DNA from: Agromyces flavus
Lineage (GTDB): Bacteria > Actinomycetota > Actinomycetes > Actinomycetales > Microbacteriaceae
Direction of reading: 5' to 3'
Length of the DNA stretch: 64,000 bases
Assembly: GCF_900104685.1 (NCBI RefSeq)
Contig: NZ_LT629755.1
Span: 930,001-994,000, forward strand
The position numbers and the translations under genes are program-made. The notes beneath the pieces were generated by a model. The model had not been told where the DNA came from. It saw only the letters and a list, made by a program, of their open reading frames with translations, and made no database searches. Shown one piece after another: positions 53,404-61,875 of this stretch (the first letter of the stretch is position 1; each line of letters opens with the position of its first letter).

Positions 53404-55086
53404 ATGGCGGATTACATCTATTCAATGGTGCGCGCCCGCAAGGCGGTCGGCGACAAGGTCATCCTCGACGACGTGACGATGGCGTTCCTGCCCGGAGCGA
53501 AGATCGGTGTCGTCGGTCCCAACGGCGCGGGCAAGTCCACGATCCTGAAGATCATGGCCGGCATCGACCAGCCCTCGAACGGCGAGGCGCGGCTCACGCC
53601 CGGGTACTCGGTCGGCATCCTCATGCAGGAGCCCGAGCTCGACGAGTCGAAGACGGTCCTCGAGAACGTCCAGGAGGGCGTCGGCCCGATCAAGGGGAAG
53701 ATCGATCGGTTCAACGAGATCTCCGCGGCCATGGCCGACCCCGACGCCGACTTCGACGCGCTCCTGGCCGAGATGGGGACGCTGCAGGAGGACATCGATG
53801 CGGCCGACGCGTGGGACCTCGACTCGCAGCTCGAGCAGGCGATGGACGCGCTGCGCTGCCCGCCGAGCGACACCCCGGTCTCGGTGCTCTCGGGCGGTGA
53901 GAAGCGCCGCGTCGCGCTCTGCAAGCTCCTGCTGCAGAAGCCCGACCTGCTGCTCCTCGACGAGCCCACGAACCACCTCGACGCCGAGAGCGTGCTCTGG
54001 CTCGAGCAGCACCTCGCGAAGTACCCGGGCGCGGTCCTCGCGGTCACGCACGACCGGTACTTCCTCGACCACGTCGCGGAGTGGATCTGCGAGGTAGACC
54101 GCGGTCGCCTCTACCCGTACGAGGGCAACTACTCGACCTACCTCGAGAAGAAGGCCGAGCGTCTCCAGGTCCAGGGCAAGAAGGACCAGAAGCTCCAGAA
54201 GCGCCTGAAGGACGAGCTCGAGTGGGTGCGCTCGAACGCGAAGGGCCGGCAGGCCAAGTCCAAGGCGCGTCTCGCGCGCTACGAGGAGATGGCGGCCGAG
54301 GCCGAGCGCACCCGCAAGCTCGACTTCGAGGAGATCCAGATCCCTGCGGGTCCCCGGCTGGGCGATGTCGTGCTCGAGGCCAAGAAGGTCGAGAAGGGCT
54401 TCGGCGACCGCCAGTTGATCGACGGGCTGAGCTTCTCGCTGCCGCGCAACGGCATCGTGGGCATCATCGGCCCGAACGGCGTCGGCAAGACGACCCTCTT
54501 CAAGACGATCGTCGGCCTCGAACCGCTCGACGGGGGCGACCTCAAGATCGGCGAGACCGTCAAGATCTCGTACGTCGACCAGTCGCGCACCGGCATCGAC
54601 CCGAACAAGACCCTGTGGGAGGTCGTCTCCGACGGGCTCGACTACATCCAGGTCGGCAAGACCGAGATCCCCAGCCGTGCCTACGTGTCGACGTTCGGAT
54701 TCAAGGGCCCCGACCAGCAGAAGCGCGCCGGAGTGCTCTCCGGCGGTGAGCGCAACCGGCTGAACCTCGCGCTCACCCTCAAGCAGGGCGGCAACCTGCT
54801 GCTGCTCGACGAGCCGACGAACGACCTCGACGTCGAGACGCTCGGCAGCCTCGAGAACGCGCTGCTCGAGTTCCCCGGCTGCGCGGTGGTCATCACGCAC
54901 GACCGGTGGTTCCTCGACCGCATCGCCACGCACATCCTCGCGTACGAGGGCACCGACGAGGATCCCGCGAACTGGTACTGGTTCGAGGGCAACTTCGAGG
55001 CGTACGAGGCGAACAAGGTCGAGCGCCTCGGCCCCGAGGCCGCGAAGCCCCACCGCTCCACGTACCGCAAGCTCACGAGAGACTGA
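53404..55086 (+). CDS. ettA: Energy-dependent translational throttle protein EttA (ABC-F)
   Basis: The 560-residue soluble ABC-F ATPase gates the first elongation step through the ribosomal E site according to ATP/ADP. Domain one has GPNGAGKSTILKIMAG, LSGGEKRRVALCKLLL and LLLDEPTNHLD. The linker (PtIM, about residues 245-310) has ELEWVRSNAKGRQAKSKARLARYEEM. Domain two has GPNGVGKTTLFKTIVG, LSGGERNRLNLAL and LLLDEPTNDLD. The arm insertion near residues 90-140 is present. The thioesterase gene follows after one base. Confidence 0.95.
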   Translation: MADYIYSMVRARKAVGDKVILDDVTMAFLPGAKIGVVGPNGAGKSTILKIMAGIDQPSNGEARLTPGYSVGILMQEPELDESKTVLENVQEGVGPIKGKIDRFNEISAAMADPDADFDALLAEMGTLQEDIDAADAWDLDSQLEQAMDALRCPPSDTPVSVLSGGEKRRVALCKLLLQKPDLLLLDEPTNHLDAESVLWLEQHLAKYPGAVLAVTHDRYFLDHVAEWICEVDRGRLYPYEGNYSTYLEKKAERLQVQGKKDQKLQKRLKDELEWVRSNAKGRQAKSKARLARYEEMAAEAERTRKLDFEEIQIPAGPRLGDVVLEAKKVEKGFGDRQLIDGLSFSLPRNGIVGIIGPNGVGKTTLFKTIVGLEPLDGGDLKIGETVKISYVDQSRTGIDPNKTLWEVVSDGLDYIQVGKTEIPSRAYVSTFGFKGPDQQKRAGVLSGGERNRLNLALTLKQGGNLLLLDEPTNDLDVETLGSLENALLEFPGCAVVITHDRWFLDRIATHILAYEGTDEDPANWYWFEGNFEAYEANKVERLGPEAAKPHRSTYRKLTRD

Positions 55087-55087
55087 C

Positions 55088-55567
55088 GTGCGACTGCACG
55101 TGCCCACTCCACTCCGATGGAGCGACCTCGACGCGTACGGGCACGTCAACAATGCCCGGATGCTGAGCCTCCTCGAGGAGGCTCGCATCCAGGCGTTCTG
55201 GGTCAACGACGACGGCACAGCCGAGCACGCCGTCGGCGCCTCGACCGCCGTCCTCGACGCGACGCCGGGCTCCGCGACGCTGACCCTCATCGCGCGGCAG
55301 GAGGTCGAGTACCTCGCTCCGATCCCGTACCAGCGGCTCCCGCTCGACATCGAGCTGTGGATCGGCCACATGGGTGGCGCGAGCCTCGACGTCTGCTACG
55401 AGGTCTACTCGCCGGCGGGCGCCGAGCCCCGCACGCTCTACACGCGCGCGGTGACGACGATCGTGCTGGTCGACGCCGCAACCGAGCGGCCGCGGCGCAT
55501 CACCGACGCGGAGCGCGCCGCCTGGGAGCCGTACCTCGGCGAATCGCTCGAGTTCCGCCGGCGCTGA
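55088..55567 (+). CDS. Acyl-CoA thioesterase (4HBT hotdog family)
   Basis: The 159-residue single-hotdog protein has the 4HBT signature VPTPLRWSDLDAYGHVNNARMLSLLEEARIQAFW, where the Asp before YGHVNN is catalytic in the family. VEYLAPIPYQRLPLDIELWI and TIVLVDAATERPRRI follow. It hydrolyses acyl-CoA, with chain length unknown. The GTG start is one base after the ettA stop, so it is an operon partner of ettA. Confidence 0.88.
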   Translation: MRLHVPTPLRWSDLDAYGHVNNARMLSLLEEARIQAFWVNDDGTAEHAVGASTAVLDATPGSATLTLIARQEVEYLAPIPYQRLPLDIELWIGHMGGASLDVCYEVYSPAGAEPRTLYTRAVTTIVLVDAATERPRRITDAERAAWEPYLGESLEFRRR

Positions 55568-55597
55568 ACCGACCCGTCGGTCGATGCCCGAGCGGGC
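55568..55597. terminator. Two small hairpins between convergent genes
   Basis: ACCGAC/GTCGGT (55568-55581) and GCCCG/CGGGC (55586-55597) stand between the thioesterase and DUF2231 genes. There is no T-run. Confidence 0.35.
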
Positions 55598-55600
55598 GCC

Positions 55601-56152
55601 TCAATCCGAGAGCGGCTGGTCGCTGAACGAGCCCTCCCACACGGCGCGCGTGCCCGACTCGCCGATCTGCACGATCGTCCACACCGCGCCCGCGCCGACG
55701 CCGAGTGCCGCGACCAAGAGCAGCGCCACGACGGCCACGCGACCCGGGCGGCGGCGCGGCGCCGATACGGTCATGCCGCGGTTCGCCGCGACCTCGGGAT
55801 CGGTTCGGCCGCGTCGCTCGCGGTTCTCGACGATCGCGAGCGCACCGACCGATGCGGCGATCGTCGCGAGGCCGATCGCCCACCAGATGATGTCCTCACC
55901 CTGGTCGGTGTGCGCCTCGATCAGCGGCGCCTCCGGCACCCGCGCCTGGAGCCACTCGCCCGCCTCGATCGTGAGGTACATCACGCCGAGCAGCAACAGC
56001 GCGCCGAGCAGCACCGGCAGCCAGAGCACACGGCGCGCGGCGGGCCAGGCGCACAGGACCACGAGGAGCACCGCGAGAAGCGGCACGCCGACGATCATGA
56101 CGTGGACGAGGAGGACGTGCAGCGGGAGCCCCGCGAACTGGAAGTCGAGCAT
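55601..56152 (-). CDS. DUF2231-type four-helix membrane protein
   Basis: The product has 183 residues from the ATG at 56152, eight bases after the Rieske gene stop. The first half reads LDFQFAGLPLHVLLVHVMIVGVPLLAVLLVV, the typical DUF2231 start with the LPLHVLLVH motif, and four hydrophobic segments follow in all. The conserved His residues in the first helix could bind heme or metal, but that is not established. Operon context with a Rieske lipoprotein suggests a membrane redox or electron-transfer pair (inference). Confidence 0.75.
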   Translation of the reverse strand: MLDFQFAGLPLHVLLVHVMIVGVPLLAVLLVVLCAWPAARRVLWLPVLLGALLLLGVMYLTIEAGEWLQARVPEAPLIEAHTDQGEDIIWWAIGLATIAASVGALAIVENRERRGRTDPEVAANRGMTVSAPRRRPGRVAVVALLLVAALGVGAGAVWTIVQIGESGTRAVWEGSFSDQPLSD

Positions 56153-56160
56153 CGGCGTGC

Positions 56161-56610
56161 TCAGCTCGTCACCACGCGGTCGCCGTCGACCGTCACGGCG
56201 ACCGACGGCAACGGCTCCAATGCCGGCCCGTTGAGCACCTCGCCCGTGGCCGCGTCGAACGCCGATCCGTGGCACGGGCACTCGAACCGTTCGCCGGCAG
56301 GGGCGACCACGCAGTGCTGGTGGGTGCAGATCGCGCTGAAGGCCACCACGTCACCGGCGGTCGGCTGCGCGAGCAGTACGGGCTCGTCGCCGATCGTCGC
56401 GGAGATGCTGCCGCCCACCGGGATGTCGGCCAGCGCGGCGACGTCCTCGCCGGCCGCCGCGCTGGGGGTCGGGCCCGAACCCGAATCGCCGGACCCGCCC
56501 GAGGATTCGCCGGCGCCGTCTCCACCGGGGGCGCAGCCGGCCAGGACGAGCGCGCCGGCGCCGCCGAGGGCGATCGCCGTCCGGCGCGTCAGTTCACGGG
56601 CATCGTCCAT
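56161..56610 (-). CDS. Rieske [2Fe-2S] protein, lipoprotein type
   Basis: The product has 149 residues. The N-terminus combines a twin-arginine-like start with a lipobox (TRRTAIALGGAGALVLAGC), so it should be folded before export and anchored by lipid. A Ser/Gly linker leads to the Rieske domain. Box 1 is CTHQHC and box 2 is CPCHGSAF, supplying the Cys/His ligands of the cluster. It is the first gene of a pair with the DUF2231 membrane protein. Its redox partner is unknown. Confidence 0.9.
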   Translation of the reverse strand: MDDARELTRRTAIALGGAGALVLAGCAPGGDGAGESSGGSGDSGSGPTPSAAAGEDVAALADIPVGGSISATIGDEPVLLAQPTAGDVVAFSAICTHQHCVVAPAGERFECPCHGSAFDAATGEVLNGPALEPLPSVAVTVDGDRVVTS

Positions 56611-56733
56611 CGTGCAGCCTCCTCGTCAGGCCGCGTGTGCTGCGGCACCCTGCCATTCTGCGATATCGGGAGCACGTCACGAGGGATGTGCGGCGGTGAC
56701 GCAGCTGCGGCGCGCCGCGATCGGCGAGCCGCC

Positions 56734-57615
56734 TCATGCCGGCGTCGGCGGGCCCGGCACGCGCACCATGCCCTCCTGCGCGACGCTCGCCACGAGCATG
56801 CCCTCGCGCGTGTAGATGCGGCCGAGCGACAGGCCCCGACCTCCGCTCGCCGACGGCGACTCCATCGTGAACAGCAGCCACTCGTCGACCCGCGCGTCGC
56901 GGTGCCACCACATGGCGTGGTCGAGGCTTGCGACCTTGAGGCCCGGCGTGGCCCATGCGACGCCGTGCGCGCGCAGCACCGGCTCGAGGATCGAGTAGTC
57001 GCTGGCGTACGCGAGCGCCGCGCGGTGCTGGCGGGGGTCGTCGGGCAGGCGACCGAAGGCCTTCATCCAGACGGCCTGCCGAGGCATCCGCTCGCCGTCG
57101 ACGGTCAGGTACACCGGCGAGGGGATGTGCCGCACGTCGAACGCGCGCTCGCTCGACCAGTACCGCGCCACGTCGTGCTCGACGTGGCCGAGGATGTCGG
57201 CAGTCGTCGGCAGCCCCTCGGGATCGGGCAGGTCGTCGGGCATCTCGAGCTGGTGCTCGAGCCCGTCGTCGTGGGTCTGGAACGACGCGATGAGCGACAG
57301 GATCGGCTCGCCGTGCTGGAACGCCTGCGTGCGCCGGGTCGAGAACGACCGGCCATCGTGGATGCGGTCGACCGAGAACGTGATCGGATGCTGCACGTCT
57401 CCGGGTCGGAGGAAGTACCCGTGCATCGAGTGGATGCGTCGGTCGTCGGGCACCGTGTGGGTTGCGGCGACGATCGACTGAGCGAGCACCTGACCGCCGA
57501 ACACGCGGCCCAGCGGCATCCACTGCGACGGGCCGGTGAAGATGTCCTCGTTGGTGCGCGCGCCGGTGTCGGTCAGCCGCAGCGTGCTCAGCAGGCCGTC
57601 GATCGAACCGCTCAT
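56734..57615 (-). CDS. tesB: Acyl-CoA thioesterase II
   Basis: The 293-residue double-hotdog protein is the usual TesB length. GRVFGGQVLAQSIVAATHTVP and IHSMHGYFLRPGDVQHPITFSVDRIHDGRSFSTRR belong to the first hotdog. LDHAMWWHRDARVDEWLLFTMESPSASGGRGLSLGRIYTREGMLVASVAQEG closes the second and carries the conserved Asp-His and Gln positions. It releases free fatty acid from acyl-CoA. GGAGGAACG precedes the ATG. The gene is divergent from the next one. Confidence 0.94.
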   Translation of the reverse strand: MSGSIDGLLSTLRLTDTGARTNEDIFTGPSQWMPLGRVFGGQVLAQSIVAATHTVPDDRRIHSMHGYFLRPGDVQHPITFSVDRIHDGRSFSTRRTQAFQHGEPILSLIASFQTHDDGLEHQLEMPDDLPDPEGLPTTADILGHVEHDVARYWSSERAFDVRHIPSPVYLTVDGERMPRQAVWMKAFGRLPDDPRQHRAALAYASDYSILEPVLRAHGVAWATPGLKVASLDHAMWWHRDARVDEWLLFTMESPSASGGRGLSLGRIYTREGMLVASVAQEGMVRVPGPPTPA

Positions 57616-57698
57616 CGTTCCTCCGTCTGGGTCGGTCGGCCACCGGACCGCCCGCGGGCGGGGGGCGCCCGGCGGCGGGGGCCGCGGCGCTCTCTCGG

Positions 57699-57705
57699 TA
57701 GTCTA
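57699..57705. promoter_or_regulatory. Symmetric -10 element between tesB and the 229-residue protein gene
   Basis: TAGTCTA reads TAGTCT on the plus strand (nine bases from the ATG at 57714) and TAGACT on the minus strand (57700-57705). On the tesB side it would give an mRNA leader of about 80 bases with a normal ribosome binding site. Confidence 0.5.
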
Positions 57706-57713
57706 GACAGGCC

Positions 57714-58403
57714 ATGGTCCAGCAATTCACGCTCGCCGACAGCTTGTCGCTCGGCGACCTCCACACGTACCTGCAGCGCGCGGCGCGCGTCGAGGACGGT
57801 GCGGTGCGCCTGGTGGCCGGCAACGGCATCCTCGCGGTCTACACCGCGATCCTGTACCCGCGCGGCATCCTCGACGAGAGTCCCACGGTGCTGGGCCTGC
57901 GGACCTTCCAGCTGTTCGAGACCGACGACTTCGACGTCGTGGTGCCGATGCGCTCGGTCGTCGACCGGATCGTGCGGGCGCGCGGCGCGCTCGGCGAAGA
58001 CGACGACGAGGTCGAGGGCCGTCCGGTCACGATGACCCGCCCACCCGAGGTGAACACCGTGACGTGGGCGGGCATCTCGCCGCCGCGCGGGGGCTGGCGG
58101 CCCCTGGGCGAGACGGATGCCGCGACCCTCGAGCGCGCGGCCCGAGCGGGCATCGACGAGGTCGCCAAGGCGATCCCCGATGGCACCGGCGAGCAGCTCG
58201 TGCAGCGCGTGCGGTCCGAGGTCTGGGGCCGCGGCATCGACGGGCTCGAGTACGTGCCGGCCGGCGCGGCGTTCGCCGCCTTCAGCCTCGGCTTCCTCGG
58301 CGACGACCCGATCTCGGTCTTCGAGACCGGGCCGTGGACGCGCCTCAGCTCGCGGCGCGGGCATGTGCTCGTGCGTCGCAAGGCCTGGACGCTCAAGGCC
58401 TGA
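57714..58403 (+). CDS. Conserved actinobacterial protein, unknown function
   Basis: The 229-residue soluble protein begins VQQFTLADSLSLGDLHTYLQRAARVED and ends near TGPWTRLSSRRGHVLVRRKAW. It is mixed alpha/beta with no membrane segment, no signal peptide and no catalytic pattern I recognise. The start is placed just after the TAGTCT box. Codon use matches its neighbours. It may be a general actinobacterial house protein, given its place among core genes. Confidence 0.6.
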   Translation: MVQQFTLADSLSLGDLHTYLQRAARVEDGAVRLVAGNGILAVYTAILYPRGILDESPTVLGLRTFQLFETDDFDVVVPMRSVVDRIVRARGALGEDDDEVEGRPVTMTRPPEVNTVTWAGISPPRGGWRPLGETDAATLERAARAGIDEVAKAIPDGTGEQLVQRVRSEVWGRGIDGLEYVPAGAAFAAFSLGFLGDDPISVFETGPWTRLSSRRGHVLVRRKAWTLKA

Positions 58404-58408
58404 GTCCG

Positions 58409-58436
58409 GCGGATGGCGCGCCGCCGCGCCATCCGC
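58409..58436. terminator. Bidirectional terminator-like hairpin
   Basis: GCGGATGGCGCG and CGCGCCATCCGC form a perfect 12-bp stem with a 4-base loop in the 39-base gap between two convergent genes. There is no T-run. Confidence 0.6.
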
Positions 58437-58442
58437 TCGGAT

Positions 58443-60122
58443 TCACTGCGTCGCGAGCCCGGCGATCGCACGCCCCGCGGCGCGCCCGGTGAAGAGGCAG
58501 CCGCCGAGGAACGTGCCCTCGAGCGAGCGGTACCCGTGGACGCCGCCGCCGCCGAAGCCTGCGGCCTCGCCGACCGCGTAGAGGCCGGGCACCGGAGTGC
58601 CGTCGGCGCCGAGCGCGCGCGAGGAGAGGTCGGTCTGGATGCCCCCGAGGCTCTTGCGGGTCAGGATGTGCAGCTTGACCGCGATGAGCGGTCCCGCCTT
58701 CGGATCGAGGATCCGGTGCGGAGGCGCGACGCGCAGCAGCTTGTCGCCCACGTAGTTCCGGGCGCCGCGGAGTGCGGTGAGCTGGAGGTCCTTGGAGTAC
58801 TCGTGCGCGACCTCGCGATCGCGCGCGACCAGCTCTCGTTCGACGTTCGCGGTGTCGAGCAGCCCGTCGGGGGAGAGCCGTCGCATGCCGTCGAGCAGCT
58901 CGGGGAGCGTGTCGGCGACGATGAAGTCGGCACCCTGCTGCTTGAACGCCTCCACCGGCGCCGTCGCCCCCGCGCGAACGCGCTGGGCGAGCAGCATGAT
59001 GTCCTTGTTCGTCAGGTCGGGGTTCTGCTCGCTGCCCGACAGCGCGAACTCCTTCTCGATGATCCGCTGCGTCAGCACGAACCAGGAGTGGTCGTGACCG
59101 GTCCTCGCGAGGTGCTCGAGCGTGCCGAGCGTGTCGAAGCCCGGGAAGAGCGGCGGCGGGAGCCGTCGGCCGGTCGCGTCGAACCACATGGACGAAGGGC
59201 CGGGCAGGATGCGGATGCCGTGCATCGGCCAGACGGGGTCGAAGTTCTCGATCCCCTCGGTGTAGTGCCACATCCGGTCGCCGTTCACGAGCCGTGCACC
59301 GGATGCCTCGGCGATGCCGAGTCCGCGACCGTCCACGTACTCCGGCACGCCGGACAGCATCGTGGCGGGCGGAGCGCCGAGTCGTTCGGGCCACGCGGCG
59401 CGCACCAGCTCGTGGTTGCCCCCGATGCCGCCGGATGCGACGACGACCGCCGGTGCGCGCAGTTCGAACTCGCCGGTCGCGTCGCGATTGGAGGCCTCGC
59501 CGCGCGAGCCGTCGTCGGGCGCGAGCACCGCGCCCCGCACCCCGACGACCGCGCCGTCCTCGACGATGAGCTCGTCGACGCGGTGCCGCGGCCGCAGCGC
59601 GACGAGCCCGGCCGCCTCGCCTGCTCGCACCTTGGCTTCGAAGGGTGCGACCAGCGCCGGACCCGTGCCCCACGTGATGTGGAAGCGCGGAACCGAATTG
59701 CCGTGTGCGATCGCCATGCCGCCGCCGCGCTCGGCCCACCCGACGATCGGGAAGAACCGCACGCCCTTCTCGTGCAGCCACGCCCGCTGCTCACCCGCGG
59801 CGAATTGGAGGTACGCCTCGGCCCAGCGGCGGCCCCACTCGTCCTCGTCGCGGTCGAAGCCGGCGCTGCCGAGCCAGTCCTCGCGAGCGAGCTCGAGCGA
59901 GTCGTGCACCCCGAGCCGGCGTTGCTCCGGCGAGTCGACGTTGAACAGCCCGCCGAACGACCACCACGCCTGCCCGCCGAGATTCGCGTCGGACTCCTGG
60001 TCGATGACGGCGACGCGCTTGCCCGCGTCGACGAGCTCGGCGGCGGCCACCAGGCCCGAGAGGCCGTGGCCGACCACGATGGCATCGAACTCGGGGTGCG
60101 GGGCGGGGGAGGGTGCGGCCAC
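58443..60122 (-). CDS. FAD-binding dehydrogenase (fumarate reductase/succinate dehydrogenase flavoprotein-like)
   Basis: The product has 559 residues from the GTG that follows AAGGAG. The Rossmann start is DAIVVGHGLSGLVAAAELVDAGKRVAVIDQE, followed by GGQAWWSFGGLF, a family-specific block. The FAD motif near the end reads GLYAVGEAAGFGGGGVHGYRSLEGTFLGGCLFTGRAAG. Proteins of this type are often labelled FAD-binding dehydrogenase or 3-ketosteroid dehydrogenase-like. The substrate is not known. It is the last gene of a minus-strand run after glbO and mscS. Confidence 0.88.
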   Translation of the reverse strand: MAAPSPAPHPEFDAIVVGHGLSGLVAAAELVDAGKRVAVIDQESDANLGGQAWWSFGGLFNVDSPEQRRLGVHDSLELAREDWLGSAGFDRDEDEWGRRWAEAYLQFAAGEQRAWLHEKGVRFFPIVGWAERGGGMAIAHGNSVPRFHITWGTGPALVAPFEAKVRAGEAAGLVALRPRHRVDELIVEDGAVVGVRGAVLAPDDGSRGEASNRDATGEFELRAPAVVVASGGIGGNHELVRAAWPERLGAPPATMLSGVPEYVDGRGLGIAEASGARLVNGDRMWHYTEGIENFDPVWPMHGIRILPGPSSMWFDATGRRLPPPLFPGFDTLGTLEHLARTGHDHSWFVLTQRIIEKEFALSGSEQNPDLTNKDIMLLAQRVRAGATAPVEAFKQQGADFIVADTLPELLDGMRRLSPDGLLDTANVERELVARDREVAHEYSKDLQLTALRGARNYVGDKLLRVAPPHRILDPKAGPLIAVKLHILTRKSLGGIQTDLSSRALGADGTPVPGLYAVGEAAGFGGGGVHGYRSLEGTFLGGCLFTGRAAGRAIAGLATQ

Positions 60123-60217
60123 GGGGGACTCCTTCGTCTCGGGCGGGTCGCGGTATCCGATCAACCGGATGGCTCGTCGGATGCCGCAGGGGTGCGGGCA
60201 TGGGGCGATCGGCCGGA

Positions 60218-60607
60218 CTACTCCTCGAAGGTGTTGACCATCGCGAAGGCCGCCCGCTGGAGATAGTCCCACAGCGTCGCCTCGGCGACGGGCGAGAGCT
60301 CGAGCGTGTCGACCGCGGCGCGCATGTGCGCCAGCCAGCGGTCGCGCGCGTCGGGGTTCACCTTGAACGGCAGGTGCCGCATCCGGAGGCGCGGATGGCC
60401 GCGCTGCTCGCTGTAGGTGGTGGGTCCGCCCCAGTACTGCTCGAGGAACATGCGCAGGCGGTCCTCCGCCGGGCCGAGGTCCTGCTCGGGGTACATCGGG
60501 CGCAGCACCGGGTCGTCCGCGACGCCGCGGTAGAACTCGTGCACGAGCCGAACGAACGTGTCCCGTCCGCCGATCTCGTCGTAGAAGCTGGGGGAGGGCA
60601 GGCTCAC
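60218..60607 (-). CDS. glbO: Truncated hemoglobin, group II (trHbO)
   Basis: The 129-residue globin has FYDEIGGRDTFVRLVHEFYRGVADDPVLRPMYPEQDL at the N-terminus and FLEQYWGGPTTYSEQRGHPRLRMRHLPFKV, containing the proximal His and the PRLRMRH motif of group II. It closes with WLAHMRAAVDTLE. The Trp at the G8 position of this group is in RWLAHMR. It binds oxygen/NO and is linked to respiration in mycobacteria. The GTG start overlaps the mscS stop by four bases. Confidence 0.95.
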   Translation of the reverse strand: MSLPSPSFYDEIGGRDTFVRLVHEFYRGVADDPVLRPMYPEQDLGPAEDRLRMFLEQYWGGPTTYSEQRGHPRLRMRHLPFKVNPDARDRWLAHMRAAVDTLELSPVAEATLWDYLQRAAFAMVNTFEE

Positions 60608-61791
60608 GGGGTGTCCTTCGTCTGGGCGTCGGACGGACCGTCCGACGCCTCCGGGTCCTTCGCCGGCTTCGCCGGCTTGACGGGCTTCTGCAGGGCGGTC
60701 GAGGGTCCGGCATCGCCCGCGACGCTACCGGCGCCGCTGATCGACGCGGCGGCCCGCTTGGCGCGCAGGGAGCGCTTGGAGGGCGGCTGGCGGTCGAGCA
60801 CCGGGTTCGGCGCGGTCTTCGGCGGCTTCGCGCCCTTGACGCGCGTCACGCCGTCGAAGCCCGACAGCACCACGCTCGACAGGCTCGGGAGCTTCAGGTC
60901 CATCTCGTCGAGCGCCTTCTTCAGCCGCACCCGGAGTTCGCGCGCCACGTCGTCCTTCGACGACGTGCGGACCTTCATCACCACGCGGATCACCATGGCC
61001 TCGGCCGACACCGATTCGAGGCCCCACACCTCGGGCTTCTCGAGGATGCGCGAGCGCCACTTGCCCGTCTGCGCCATCTCGGTCGCGGTGCGCAGCAGCG
61101 TCGCCTCGACCTCGTCGATGTCGGCCTCGTAGGGGACCGCGAGGTCGATGATCACGCGGGCCCAGCCCTGCGACATGTTGCCGACGCGCAGGATCTCGCC
61201 GTTGCGGACGAACCAGAGCGTGCCGTTGACGTCGCGCACGCTCGTGACGCGGATCCGGACCTCCTCGACGATGCCCGTCGCGAAGCCCAGGTCCACGATG
61301 TCGCCCACGCCGAGTTGGTCCTCGACGACCATGAACAGGCCGTTGAGTGCGTCCTTGACGATGTTCTGCGCACCGAAGCCGAGGCCCGCGCCGATCGCCG
61401 CCGAGAGCAGCGTGAACGACCCGAGCACGTTCGGGGCGAGGATGCCGACCACCGCGAGCAGCACCACGATGAACAGGGTGACGTTCACGATGTTCTTCAG
61501 CACCGAGCCGAGCGTCCGGGTGCGCTGCACCACGCGTACGGCGGCCAGGGGTGACGCGGCCAGGGCCTGCGTGTCGGTGACATCCTGCTTGCGCTTGACG
61601 CCCGTCACGATCCGGTTGACGGTCCGGCGGATCACGAAGTGCAGGAGCCAGCGGATGATGAGCGCGATCAGGACGATCAGCGCGACCTGGATCACGTTCG
61701 AGAGGATGGCGCCCCACGGGGTCGCCCAGAACGCGTCGAGCTGGGAGGAGATGTCGATCGGTTCGGGGGCGGGCTCTTCGAACGGACGCAT
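60604..61791 (-). CDS. mscS: Small-conductance mechanosensitive channel (MscS family)
   Basis: The product has 395 residues from the ATG at 61791. I prefer this start over an upstream in-frame one because of the TACACT box eight bases away. Three membrane segments occur: ILSNVIQVALIVLIALIIRWLL, VTLFIVVLLAVVGIL, and the pore helix LLSAAIGAGLGFGAQNIVKDALNGLFMVVEDQ. The beta domain then carries GDIVDLGFATGIVEEVRIRVTSVRDVNGTLWFVRNGEI. A Lys/Pro/Ala-rich cytoplasmic tail of about 90 residues ends the protein. It opens on osmotic down-shock. Confidence 0.93.
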   Translation of the reverse strand: MRPFEEPAPEPIDISSQLDAFWATPWGAILSNVIQVALIVLIALIIRWLLHFVIRRTVNRIVTGVKRKQDVTDTQALAASPLAAVRVVQRTRTLGSVLKNIVNVTLFIVVLLAVVGILAPNVLGSFTLLSAAIGAGLGFGAQNIVKDALNGLFMVVEDQLGVGDIVDLGFATGIVEEVRIRVTSVRDVNGTLWFVRNGEILRVGNMSQGWARVIIDLAVPYEADIDEVEATLLRTATEMAQTGKWRSRILEKPEVWGLESVSAEAMVIRVVMKVRTSSKDDVARELRVRLKKALDEMDLKLPSLSSVVLSGFDGVTRVKGAKPPKTAPNPVLDRQPPSKRSLRAKRAAASISGAGSVAGDAGPSTALQKPVKPAKPAKDPEASDGPSDAQTKDTP

Positions 61792-61799
61792 GATGCAGC

Positions 61800-61805
61800 A
61801 GTGTA
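61800..61805 (-). promoter_or_regulatory. -10 box of mscS (leaderless type)
   Basis: TACACT on the minus strand ends eight bases before the ATG at 61791. Confidence 0.5.
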
Positions 61806-61875
61806 CTGAGGCCGGATCGGCGAGGGCTGGACGCGGTCGTGCAGCCTCGCCGACCATCAGGGGACAGCGGCCGCG

